In this document: one piece after another, positions 44,376-54,670 of the stretch
Layout of the letters: the number at the start of each line of letters is the position of its first letter
Position numbering within the stretch: position 1 is the stretch's first letter
From: Helianthus annuus
Taxonomy: Eukaryota; Streptophyta; Magnoliopsida; Asterales; Asteraceae
DNA length: 64,000 bases
Direction: 5' to 3'
NCBI RefSeq assembly: GCF_002127325.2
Contig: NC_035444.2
Location: forward strand, 38,289,140 to 38,353,139
Program-made: the position numbers and the translations under genes
The notes under the pieces: generated by a model
The model's input: only the letters and a program-made list of their open reading frames with translations
Told to the model about the DNA's origin: nothing
The model's database searches: none

Positions 44376-47210
44376 TTAGATGACGTTAACTTGGCGTAGG
44401 GGTACTGAGGGATTTTGTAAGATCTCAATACGTATTTCCTTTGTCAGGTGCTGGAAGCTGGTGGATGCGAGTTTTGAAAGTGCATCCGCGGGTTTGTTCT
44501 CACTCCTATTGATATGGCGAATATTGAAGGAGGTGAACCGTGATTTCAGTTGCATAGCTTGCTCAAGGTAGAGGATCATGATATCTCCTTTCGCGGCATA
44601 GTCGCCGCGGACTTGCCCTGCAACTAATAATGAGTTGACGTGTGCTTCCAAGTGTTCGACGCCGAGCTTGACTGCCAAGCGCAGCCCTGCTAATAAAGCA
44701 TTGTATTCTGCCTCATTATTTGTACTCTTAAAATCGAGGCGGATTGCGTAGGTGAGCTCTTGACCATCAGGGCTAACAAGTCGCAGACCTGCACCCGCAC
44801 CGTCTTCGTTGGACGCACCATCAGTGTATAGTGCCCAGATGTCTGATGAGGACCGCGGAGGTGTAGGGGTTTTTTCGTCTTCGCATTTTTGAATGCGATT
44901 TGCCGGTACTTCCGCGGCAAAGTCAGCTAAAACCTGGCCTTTGATTGTTGGACGCGGTTTGTAAACCAATGTGTGTGCGCCCAGTTCAATGGCCCATTTT
45001 GCTAGTCTCCCAAAGATTTCAGGCTTGGAGAGGACTTGTCCGATTCTGTAGTTGGTTAACATGGTAATAACGTGATTTGCAAAGTAACGGCACAGCCATC
45101 TGGATGCGAGTACCAATTTCTCCATGATGGAGTATCTTGTCTCTGGATCATTTAGCATTTTGCTGACGTAATAGATTGGTGTTTGAACTCCTTCTCGTTC
45201 CACGATGAGTACCGCGCCTACCGCGTTGTCTGCGGCTGATAGGTATAGAATGAGCGGTTCTTTCTTGCGTGGTGCGTTGAGAGTTGGGAGTTGGATTAAA
45301 CACTCTTTCATCTCTCGGAAGGCGTTTTCTGCCTCTGCGGTCCATTGGAACCGTTTCTTTTTTAAGCGCAGAGTACTGATGAAGGGGTAAGATTTAGCCG
45401 CGTGGTTAGTTAAGAATATGTTTAACGCGGCTAGCCGGCCGGCTTGTCGTTGCATTTCCTTCATCGTAGAAGGCGATGGTGTGCGCTCGATCGCCTGAAC
45501 TTTTTCTGGGTTTACCTTGAATCCATCTTTTGTGATGATGAATCCAAGGAACTTGTCTTCTTCCATTCCAAACGATCATTTCCCTGGATTGAGCTTCATG
45601 TTGACGCTTTGCAGAGTTTGGAATGTTCTTTCGATATCTGTAAGCATGGTATCCTCCTCCATGCTCATGACGACTAGGTCGTCCATGTATATTTCGACAC
45701 TCTTGCTGATTTGATTGACAAAAGTGTCGTTCATCAGTTTTAGATAGGTTACGCTCGCGTTACGCAACCCGAATGGCATTTTTGTGTAACGTTAATTCCC
45801 CGTAGGAGTGCGGAATGCCGTTTTATCTTCGTCCTCGATTGCCATCTGCACTTACTGATAGCCCTTATAACAATCAAGTAAACACTTCCATCGGAATGGG
45901 GCGAGGTTATCGACTTTTTCGTCGATCTCTGGAAGTGCGTAACAGTCTTTGGGGCAGGCTTTGTTGAGGTCTTTATAGTCGACACACATGCGCCAGCCCT
46001 CAGTCGCTTTTTCTACCATGACTGGGTTGGATAACCAAGTCTGGTATTTAACTTCCCGCAGGATGCCTGCGGAGAGCAGTTCTTTGACCTGCTCATTCAT
46101 TGCCTCGTTCTTTGCAGATCCAAGATGGCGCTGGCCTTGGATCACCGGCTTGATACCCGGTAGGGTATTCAAGATATGTTCCGCGACTTCGCGTGGCACC
46201 CCTGTCATGTCTGCGGGTGTCCATGCGAAGATGTCTTGATTCCTGAAGAGCAGTTGCTTCAGGCGCGCTCTTGTGCTGTTAGACAAAGCATGACCCAATG
46301 TTACCGTCTGTTCGGGGTACCTCGCGTTAAGTACCCATTTCTCTGGTATGGTACTGGGGGTCAGTCTTGCCATCTTGGTCGGACGCAGTTCGTCCGTAGA
46401 CATAACTTCTCTGCGGGCATAAATTATGGCGACCCCCGTCTCGGTTGGGAAACCGATTGCAGAGTGGGGGACGGACGTAATCATGTTGAAATCGCCTTTT
46501 GATTCCTGCCCGAGGAGTACGTCGTATCGGGAGGTGTGGGGTAAAACCATGAAGTTCACCTTCTCGATTCGCGTGTGCTTACCGTTGGTAAGGCGCACGA
46601 GGAAGGTAATTTGGCCTAGGGGGAATACTATTTCCCCCGCGAATCCAGCCAAAGGGTAGTCTACCGGCTGCAATCGATCTCTGTCCTCCTGATCGAATTG
46701 GTTGAAGCACTGCTCATAGATAACGTCTGCAGTACTGCCCGGGTCGATGAACAAACGCTCCGTGCAGTAATGAGCTAGATAGCCGGTGATAACGACGGCG
46801 CGCCTATTGTACGATCTGCCTCGGACTTTTGGGAAAATGACTTGTTCGTCTTTCCAGTCGTTATCCCCTTTTCTTGCCGCTTTGCACGGCGTTCCACGAC
46901 CTCCATTGATCTTGTGGGTTGAGGCCACATACATTGTCTTTTTACCCGTGGAAGTGCTCTCGTCGTTGGGGGTGATGCGCTTGGTTTGCTTCTGCGCGGC
47001 TGTCAACAAATGTTGTAGCTTCCCCTATTTTAGGGCTCGTTCAATCTCCAACCGGAGACTGATGCAGTTGTTGGTCGAGTGGCCCGAGTCCTTATGATAC
47101 TCACAGTAAAGGGTGAGATCTTGGTTCTTTTTAGACTTCACTGGTTGGGCCGTTCGTAAGAATTGTGCGTCTGTCTGGAGGACTTCTCTTGGCGACTTGT
47201 TGATCTCGGT
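44376..47210 (-). pseudogene. Tat protease, reverse transcriptase, RNase H and second RNase H
   Basis: One reading frame on the minus strand. A knuckle-like CEYHKDSGHSTNNC lies near 47100, then protease (LFIDPGSTADVIYEQCF, with DPG where most relatives have DGG or DTG). Reverse transcriptase follows (WRMCVDYKDLNKACPKD, MPFGLRNASVTY, intact YMDDLVVMS). RNase H (YLSAADNAVGAVL, YYVSKML) precedes the archaeal-type second RNase H (LYTDGASNEDGAGAG, STNNEAEYNALLAGL, NKPADALSKLAS). In-frame stops are at about 47030, 45852, 45795, 45576 and 44376, but no frameshift is needed over this stretch. These enzymes would copy element RNA to DNA in the particle. Confidence 0.92.
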
Positions 47211-48672
47211 CTAATTGCGGTCCCGAGATTCCTTCTTTGATGCCCGTTGTTCGCATTGGGCATTGATAGTTGCCCTTGCATCGGGCTGGTAGCCGCGCGG
47301 GACATAAGGTTTGGAATCATTGCCACGATTCCATGTTTCCCGGTTGCGCTCGTTATTGCGCTTGGTGTCTTGGCGGGAGGATTGACCTTCCGCCTGGGGC
47401 TGTGCCTTGGTAGTGTGTGGTTTGAGAGACCGCTGAGTTTGGGCGTACGTCTTGACCGCGGCCATGACATCATCCCAATTTTCTGGCAAGTCCTCCTTGC
47501 CTGAGATGGTCATCACCATTTCATCGTCTTTGACGGCTCGGATGAAATGGTTGCAGGCCAATTGGTCTGCGATCCCATCGATCTCGAGGCATTCTTTATT
47601 GTAGTGGATAACGAAAGATTCTAAGCTTTCGTTTTCCCCGTGCCAGATGTTCATGACGTCCATTGAATCACATTTGTGACATCGTTGTTGGCTGAAGTGT
47701 GCAAGGAATTTTGCTTGCAGTTGTTCAAATGAAGCTAGCGCTCCAACTTGCAAAGAATCGAACCTGGCCCTCGCTAATCCAGTGAGGGTCTGGGGGGAAA
47801 AATGGCACCATGTGGCCTCGTCCCATTTGCCCATGCACCCCAGCGCCGGTGAAAACTTTCATGTGGTCGTCCGGGTCCGACGAGCCACTGTTCTTCCCAA
47901 TCGTAAGTGGGAGTTTGGTTGTAGTTACTTCGGCGTGGGCGATCTCCGGTATGAATTTGGAGTTTTCGGCGGCGGACCTTGGCCTGTAGGGTTGGGTTGG
48001 CCTGCGCTTGGCAGCGCGAATGTAGGTAGTGCGGGGTTGATTGGGAGGAATGTAGTTGTATCCTCCTGTTTGGCTGTTGGCTGAGTGGGATTCCCCGCAA
48101 TATGTGTGGTCGTCTGGGTCGGTGCGGTCATGCCCCTCGTTGCGGGGCTGTGGTCCCAGACGGCTGTGGATGCCGGAGCCGCGGTGGGCTGTTGATTGCC
48201 GTCGATGTTCACCATGCGGGCCTAGGCGGCTTTGTATTGGACCCCTACGGCGGGATCCATATGTGGAGTCGTCCTCGTCAAGCGTGCAGACGCTACAGTA
48301 GGAGGATCCGCGTTCTTCTACCCTATCCCGGGAGGCCGGGTTTTCGGGTGCCCTACTATCATATTGCAAGATACGATGCGCAGGTGTGTGTGGTGCGGGG
48401 TTGGGTCCTCCAGGTACTTGCGCCTCTGCGCAAGCTTTGTTGTAGGCTGCCGCAAGGGCAACCTGTTGTTGGCAAAACCAGGAATGAAGATCCATTCCTG
48501 GAGGTATCATAGAACCGTATTGTGAAAAATCTGGTATGAACACTGGGGGAGAGCCTCCCTATGCGGATGTGCCTATGTGGCCGATTTGTTGTGCTGGGGT
48601 GGTGTTCCCCATAGGTACCAAGTTTGTGGGATTGAGGTTATCACCGGTAGGATTGTTTTGACGATCAGACAT
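47211..48672 (-). pseudogene. Tat gag
   Basis: The likely start is the ATG at 48672 (MSDRQNNPTGDNLNPTNLVP), about 40 bp downstream of the primer site. An in-frame TAG occurs at 48559-48561. The frame continues FIPDFSQYGSMIPPGMDLHS with a long arginine, proline and glutamine-rich stretch. It shifts near 47830 into the capsid domain (WCHFSPQTLTGLARARFDSL, FAHF-like FLAHFSQQR, ESLESFVIHYNKE, ACNHFIRAVKDDEM). A TAG at 47211-47213 separates gag from pol in the same frame. Gag makes the particle shell. Confidence 0.87.
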
Positions 48673-48712
48673 GATCTTCAAGAAAGAAAAGGATGCGGAA
48701 AAAAGTGCTAAA

Positions 48713-48730
48713 AGTAGCGGTGGGCGCCAA
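48713..48730 (-). other. Primer binding site region of the Tat element
   Basis: The minus strand reads TTGGCGCCCACCGCTAC directly after the 5' LTR. TGGCGCC is the start of the tRNA-Asp-type primer site used by several Tat and Athila elements. The exact tRNA is not certain. Confidence 0.6.
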
Positions 48731-49576
48731 TGATGAAACAGTTTTTAACCAAGAGAGGTTAATTCACTGGTCTCGTCAAGTAGGGTTAATCCCTTCTTTC
48801 CGAGGATCGGTGGCTGGATCGTCCGCTGGTTTGTCTCCTACACAAGGGAAACACACCGTGACTCGTAACAAGGAGGAAAGGGTGGGGGGTGCTCCTTGTT
48901 ACCACTTTCCGGCGTGAGAATCAGTAATTTGCTTGAGAAGCAAAGTGTGTGATAGTAGTAGTTGTGAGAGAGTTGAGAAGAGATACCTCAAACCTGGTTT
49001 GGGATGGGTATTTATAGCCGAGGAGTGAATGAGGGTAATTGAGTGGCTAGACTGACGACATGCCGCCCTTATGCAGGTGTGTCAGGCTTGTCGGTTGTGG
49101 AGGTGAAGCCACGTCCTACTGCGGTGTCAGTCTGTTGCTTACGTATGGGCTGACAGGCGACTGTCATTGGCGCCACTTGCTCTGTGGTGTCAGTCCCACT
49201 TGCCTCGTGGGCAGGATGCGGTGTTGCGCCGCATCGTTGCCTGCGGTAACTGCTGTCGTTTCCGTGTTCTCACTCTAGCGAAGACTGCGGGATGCGGTGC
49301 CAGGCCGCATCCCCACTTGTGGTGACTGTTGCTGTTATCCAGATCCCTTGTCGTGACGAAAATGTTCATAGGATGCGGTGCCAGGCCGCATCGCTATGTG
49401 TACACCCATTTTCATACACAAGGTAAGTCTTCTCATCACTTGACCGATTGGATTCGACCGCTATGTTCGCCCGTGCCCGCATGGACACAGATATGTTCTT
49501 GCCGGTGGGGGTTTTTGATAAGGGTAATGGTCACTCGCGGTAATGTTGGCGCGAGATCTGGAACCATACCCCTTCA
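48731..49576 (-). repeat. 5' LTR of the Tat element (846 bp)
   Basis: Pairs with 34453-35291 and is followed by GGCAC (49577-49581). On the minus strand TATAAATA lies at 49009-49016, after a stretch rich in GATGCGG and CCGCATC words (49210-49400) that occur in both orientations. Confidence 0.93.
49009..49016 (-). promoter_or_regulatory. TATA box in the Tat 5' LTR
   Basis: TATAAATA on the minus strand, in GGCTATAAATACCC. It is the likely start region for sense RNA. The equivalent site in the 3' LTR is mutated to TGTAAATA. Confidence 0.65.
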
Positions 49577-49581
49577 GGCAC

Positions 49582-49790
49582 GTTATGGATTTTCGAGACA
49601 ATATAAACGTTTGAGATCCCTCTGCTCAGACTACGAGGGGTATGTTAAATAGATTTAAGGGGTAATAAAGTCTATTAGTATAAGATGATATGTTTAATTA
49701 TGTAACCCTAAGTCCTACATTATGTAACTTTATACACTCGTGAACGGAAAACTTAACTCTTAAGGAGCCAGGAATATTTTCCACAATACT
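49582..49790 (+). pseudogene. Copia polyprotein tail and start of its 3' LTR (remnant)
   Basis: Directly right of the GGCAC duplication, one plus-strand frame reads MDFRDNINV, a stop, then DPSAQTTRG. This matches the layout of copia polyprotein ends (F-DFR-SL-V...PA-T-G). A purine run and TGTTAAATAG at 49643 then look like the polypurine tract and LTR start. With the RNase H fragment at 34258-34452 it forms one old copia, with about 30 codons lost at the junction. The LTR end was not found. Confidence 0.5.
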
Positions 49791-50046
49791 CAATGTATTG
49801 GTACCGTAATGAGCCGAACAACATCGGTACCGATATTGGCATTTTCGGAACCATTACCAGTATTCGTTTTTATGATTTTCGATCACCGTAAAACACGTGT
49901 CGATATCCTTTTGTACATATCACTACTTTATTATTTAAGTTTTCTATTTCATTTAATATACTAAGTGCCGGTACCGTACATATACCGTAATAAATCGAAC
50001 CGATATCGACCGAATCCCATCGCAACGCGCGAGGAAATTTCACTAG
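49791..50046 (+). mobile_element. Helitron 3' end (CTAG at 50043-50046)
   Basis: Ends with CC-A-TCGC-AACGC-GCGA-GG, a short hairpin, then AAATTTCA and CTAG followed by T, as Helitrons require. The preceding sequence is rich in GGTACCG and CCGATATCGG words. The 5' end was not located; 49791 is only a guess. Confidence 0.55.
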
Positions 50047-50404
50047 TTTAAATAATCCCAACTTTCATCAATTGGTCGATAGCAGTCCAAACTTTCTATT
50101 TGTACCATGCCACTCTCAACTTTCAACTTATTTTCCAACACCACTCATAAATTAACCCAACAGTTAGCGGACGTCAGATGCCACGTCACCAAACAAGTGC
50201 CATATCTGGTGCCATGTCATAAAAAAGGCCAAGTCAGATGTCAAATCACTAAACAAGTGCGACATCTGCAAAAAGCTAACTAGGTTAGGGTTCAGTTAGT
50301 TTGGAAGTGTCAGAGAAAAATAAGTTGAAAGTTAAGAGTGGCGTGCTATAAATCGAAAGTTAGAAATGTTAACAGCCAATTGTTGAAAATTGAGATTATT
50401 TAAA
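50047..50404. mobile_element. Long-TIR MITE (about 358 bp)
   Basis: TTTAAATAATCCCAACTTTC at the left is matched in reverse complement by TTTAAATAATCTCAATTTTC at the right. The match continues for roughly 90 bp (CAATTGG, then CCACTCT-AACTTTCAACTTATTTT). The arms are inverted, so the whole element can fold on itself. No clear target duplication was found. The superfamily is uncertain; Mutator-like is possible. Confidence 0.65.
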
Positions 50405-50484
50405 TCCAATATCCCAAACAAAAACAAATCTTAAGAGTAGATTTGAGGCATAGTCGCTTGTGGATAAAATTATGAAAGTGTAGC

Positions 50485-51095
50485 TAGGGCTGTTCATTTT
50501 TATCCAAAAACCGAAACCCGACCCGAATTCAAAGCCACCCGAACCCGAATTAGCGAATACCCGAAAAACCCGAACCCGACCAACCCGAACTTTAAATGGT
50601 TCGGTTATCAGGTCAAAAACCCGAACAACCCGACCCGAAAAAAACCCCGAACATTTATTGTTTTTTTCCAGGCCAAAAACCCGAACAACCCGACACGAAA
50701 AACCCGAAACACGAAACCCAAAAAAAACCCGAACATTTATTGTTTTTTTCTTATAAAAGTGTTTAGATTTTGAGTGTTTAATAGATGGAACACTAAGTTT
50801 TGGGTTTTTTAAATATTATAATAGCATATGGTCAATTAATCTTTGAACTTTGATAATATTTATAAAGTAACAATATGAATTTTGATGATATTTTGTAAAA
50901 AAAAAAAACATTTATTTTCATTTTACATCTAAACCCGAAAACCGAATAACCCGACCCGAACTAACCAGAACCCGAATAACCCAAACCCGACTAACCCGAA
51001 CTTTAAATGGGGTGGTTATCGGGTTAATTTTTCTCAGAGAAAAACCCGACCCGAAAAACCCGAAACCCGAAGAAAAAACCCAATGAACACCCCTA
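50485..51095. mobile_element. hAT-type MITE built of AACCCGA words (611 bp)
   Basis: Termini are TAGGGCTGTTCATTT and, in reverse complement, TAGGGGTGTTCATTG, flanked by a perfect 8 bp duplication AGTGTAGC (50477-50484 and 51096-51103). Both ends carry dense AACCCGA and ACCCGAA words. The middle is AT-rich and unrelated. No transposase. Confidence 0.95.
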
Positions 51096-51239
51096 AGTGT
51101 AGCCATTCAACACTTTACTCTATGTTTAAAACTTAAAAAAAGACGCTAAATCATAACGAGAACTTAAAAAAACCCAATGAACACCCTTTTGTTGCATTGT
51201 AATGTTATTGTAACGTTGTACTCCAAGCATAGGGAGCTT

Positions 51240-52530
51240 TCAAAAAAAAATGATTTTTTACTTTTGACCAAAAGATTTTCATATTTTGTATTTTAACCAC
51301 TCTTAATTTTTTTACTTTAAACCAAAAGTTTTTCATCTTTTATAATTTAACCCAACACTTTTTTATTTCCAACTTTTGTCCCCCGTACTTTTTATCTTTC
51401 GCAAGTTTTTCGTTTTACGTTTCGTTCTTGACGGGTGGTTCGTAGGACGACCCTTAAGTGCTATAAACGATAGTTAAATCCTACATTTAATTGGGTATAT
51501 GTCTAGAATTAGATAACTATTGTTGCTTGTGTTTCAGGTACATATGGGGCTTAAAAAGAGCGGGAATGAGGCTTAGGAAAAGTTCGGTTGGAAACAAGAT
51601 TGAAGTATGAATAATGAAGAAACAAATGAGATTGGCCAGCCTCTACCATAGCTCTTACGGTGGGTACCGTAAGTTACGGTAGCCTCCAAGAGCCTTTATT
51701 TTCACGGTGGCGCCCAACTTCAATTGTGTAACTTCTTATTAAAGACAATTATGTGTGTCTTTTGATCATTCTTATCAGTGTTTCCGTTTTGCAACTGATT
51801 GGAGGCGAATATCTGATGCTTTTGAGTGTTCTTGAGTGTTCAAAACATTAAGACTTTGTCTATGTGATTCTTTCCAGTTGAGAATGAACATTAGTTGTCA
51901 CTTAAAACCTGAAGCTCGGGATGATCGCTACCTCTTTTACCTGTTTAAGAACTTAATAGCGATTTGCGGTCTAGTTTAATTCAACTTAGTTAAACAAACC
52001 AATCAACTGAAACTTTGAAATTTATTTTCTTCAACTTAGTTTTAATTTAATCAATTAGTAAAGCTACTTAGTAAACACGATTCCACAAACTTCCTGTGTT
52101 CGATACCCACTTACCACTATCTATTTAGTGTAATTGGATTATTTTTGAGCGAATCTTCGGCTTCGCGTCAGTTCTAAATTTTACGAGTTAACACGTCGTA
52201 ACGTGCATGTGAGGTTCAACGTTTTTTGCTCTATTTTTTCACATTTCACAGGCCCGTCGCAACGTGTCCATTTTTCCTTGTTTAACAAGTTCACCGCAAC
52301 AGACGTTTCCTAGATCGACTTAGTTATTATTTTCTACATTTTACGTGTCTGTTTAATATCTTCGCATTAACACACTGTAACTGGTGTGTGTAGTTCAACG
52401 ATTTTAAGTCTGCTTTTCGTTCGGTGTAATTTTTTCCATTTTATCTATTTTATTTTTACGAGTTTTTCCGATGTTGAGAGTCGATGCCGGTGTGATTGGT
52501 GCTACTAGGCACAGTTCCACGAACGTTTTT
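51240..52530 (+). mobile_element. Helitron-like repeat, third copy, interrupted by a solo LTR
   Basis: Shares ordered words with 6750-7242: TTTTTACTTT-ACC, TCGCAAGTTTTTCG, GAGTTAACAC, GTTCAACG-TTTT, CCGTCGCAACGTG, GACTTAGTTATT, GTCTGCTTTTCGTTCGG and TTTACGAGTTTTTCC. The match is broken exactly at 51429-52170 by the inserted LTR. The end is diverged and no CTRR is clear. Confidence 0.6.
51429..52170. mobile_element. Solo LTR (742 bp, TSD GTTCT)
   Basis: Starts TGACGGGTGG and ends CTTCGCGTCA, with GTTCT on both sides (51424-51428 and 52171-52175). It lies inside a Helitron-like repeat. Comparison with the uninterrupted copy at 6750-7242 confirms the empty site (CGTTCTAAATTTT). A palindromic TTACGGT-GGTACCGTAA stretch lies near 51660. 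Orientation and family are not certain. Confidence 0.9.
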
Positions 52531-52610
52531 AACCTGTTAAATTTTTTTAATAGTATTTTATTTCGGTTTACCACTATACTTCCTTTACTTAAAACTGTTT
52601 TTTTACGTGC

Positions 52611-52830
52611 ATAAAATATGTACGTGTAGGTATAAATATGATTTGTTCTACATTTCGACGTAAACTTTTTTTAGAAACGACCAAGGTCAAATATAATACG
52701 TTTTCGTTTAAAGAAACCATTTTTACGTGCATATTTTTATGTACGTTTCAGTATAAATTCGAGTTATACGTTTCGACGTTAACTTTTTTGGAAAATGATT
52801 CATGTCAAATATAATATGTTTTCGTGCTTA
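52611..52830. repeat. Two-copy tandem repeat, period 110 bp
   Basis: TTTTACGTGCAT at 52611 recurs at 52721. Each is followed by ATGTACGT, TATAAAT, TTTCGACGT-AACTTTTTT, GTCAAATATAATA and GTTTTCG. A degraded third unit may follow. Confidence 0.8.
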
Positions 52831-53639
52831 TTTTATGTATGTTTTGTAAATTTTGTTTTGAACTGGGTTGAGTCAAATTATGGTTTCTTTTTTTCCCCAT
52901 TTTTTCGAAAGCTCTAACTAATCCCTTTTGATTACACGTATCAGTTTTTCCTTTATACCCATTATGTTTTCTATGTATGAATTGGGTCACATATAATACG
53001 TTATGATTGTATGATATGAATTTGATTTACTTTACGTTTTAATCCAATCGCAATTCTAACATGTTACATTGAGTTCAATTGAATACGTCGAAACGCTTGT
53101 TTTAATATGATTATTGCATCACATAATGTTTAGACTAATCCATTCAAGTTTACGATGTACCCGAGTCACGGACGAGTCTTATTGCTAATTATTGTTCAAA
53201 ATCATTGAACCCCATACGAAATTGTTTATTTGTTTTATTTGACTTTTCATGAATTTAGCAATTAAAATAAAATATTTTTCCAAAGTCACATGAGTAGGAG
53301 TGAGGGAAACTTGTACGCAATAAAACGTAAGTAAATCGTCTAAGCATCATCGTATTGTATGGTCCCAACAACACTCTCCATTTGGTAATAAACGTATAAT
53401 CATCCATCTTCTCGTGTTACTTTCACCCGTAATTTCGAATCAAATGATAGACATTTATTGCATCACAGTTAATTTTTACATATTAGCCCATTATTGTCTC
53501 AGTTACAATTATTTTGTAAATAATACTAAAGATAAAAAAAAATAACACATGCATAAACAGGAGTCAAGCATCATATAATGATTATTTTCGAAATCTTTTA
53601 TAATAACCTTTTTAATGGCGAATTTTCTTAATCTTGTTA

Positions 53640-53665
53640 CTAGGTTAATGCCCGCGTAATACGCG
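53640..53665 (-). mobile_element. Helitron 3' terminus (minus strand)
   Basis: The minus strand reads GCCCGCGTATTACGCGGGC, a nearly perfect hairpin, then ATTAAC and CTAG followed by T. These are the hallmark features of a Helitron 3' end. The element body extends to the right; its 5' TC end was not located. Confidence 0.65.
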
Positions 53666-54399
53666 GGCTTCAACCAAAACCATATTATTTACTTATCTTT
53701 TATGACTAAAACACGATATACACATGTAAATGTAAAATATTGATGTTTATATCATATTATGTCATACCATCATCCGGGATTGCTTCCCAGGTTGGAGAAA
53801 GTTATTTGGATAAACATTAAGTGTATAGACAAAATAAAACACAAAGTGTGATATTACATACATTCGTGACAAAGTGGAAATAAAATTTAAAGATAGTCGA
53901 ATCTCTTTGAATACGCATATCCTTCGAGTGGCCAAAACCTTTCTGAGTGTAATATTAATAAATTAAATGGTTATGCTTTATATCAAACGGGTCACACATA
54001 AGTCTCTTCTAATCTTTCAATATATGAAGTCCATATCAGCAACGATAGTTTAAGTGGACTTTGATTGCATCTTTTAAAATAGCTATACACTTGAATATTA
54101 AAATTAAATCGGTCATTCCGACCCCTTAACCGAGTTATGGTCTGCTTGTCTACACACCCACCATAACCGACCAATCCAAAAAGGAACACTTTAAAACCAC
54201 CAAACAGATGGTTACATAAGAAAACATTACATTACAAAACTGTAAAGGTTCAACTAATTCTCTTATATGTACATAAATCATTCAAGAATGAAACTACATG
54301 ATTATCATCCAAGTAAACCATAAATATTAGCAAAAGACAGCCCAAGGCCTTTGGTCCATGCAGAGATAGAGACCAACTGGCTTAGGGATAAACAAATGG
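53666..54399. other. Intergenic DNA, possibly Helitron body; no gene recognised
   Basis: AT-rich DNA with short frames on both strands and no recognisable domain. If the terminus at 53640 is real, this is its interior. Confidence 0.4.
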
Positions 54400-54557
54400 T
54401 ACCTGGAACCAGTACCAAATTTACCAAACCCAAACATTTTTCGGTACTGATTCGGTATCGGATTCGGCATTCGGTACCGACTTTTGACGTTTTCGGTACC
54501 GGTCCGGTCCGATACCGTTTTTTACCCTCAAATACTGTTACCGGTACCGAACCATAC
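54400..54557. repeat. GGTACCG/CGGTACC-rich stretch
   Basis: Dense GGTACC, TCGGTA and CCGATACCG words, like those before the Helitron end at 50046. The composition suggests the interior of a MITE or Helitron, but no ends were found. Confidence 0.5.
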
Positions 54558-54670
54558 CGAGTATATTTTGTGACACCCCAGGAAAAACCAGTAAACGATA
54601 CAACTTACCTAGCTTCCTCAGTAACCGCATGCTAAATTTCGGGATGAAATTTCTTTCAAGTTGGGGATAA
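54558..54670 (+). mobile_element. 3' internal end of a Gypsy with its polypurine tract
   Basis: AAATTTCGGGATGAAATTTC, then AAGTTGGGGATAA, ends immediately before the LTR at 54671. This is the typical end of chromovirus interiors, with a polypurine tract next to a 3' LTR. Yet the LTR is followed by a primer site and gag, so it also acts as a 5' LTR. The piece starts with TGTGACACCCC, itself like an LTR start. Confidence 0.6.

Larger units (their letters stand above)
34453..49576 (-). mobile_element. Tat-lineage Gypsy retrotransposon with an antisense gene
   Basis: A complete LTR element on the minus strand: LTRs 34453-35291 (839 bp) and 48731-49576 (846 bp), TSD GGCAC (34448-34452, 49577-49581). 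Pol order is protease, reverse transcriptase, RNase H, second archaeal-type RNase H, integrase. The second RNase H and a spliced antisense gene between integrase and 3' LTR mark the Tat lineage. Nested inside are a 2.1 kb solo LTR (37786-39901) and a hAT MITE (43457-43775). Several in-frame stops make gag-pol inactive. Confidence 0.93.

Noticed and set aside
47774..48525. Several 80-136 codon frames overlapping Tat gag
   Set aside because: They are other-frame readings of the GC-rich gag. Only the minus-strand frames show Gag features.
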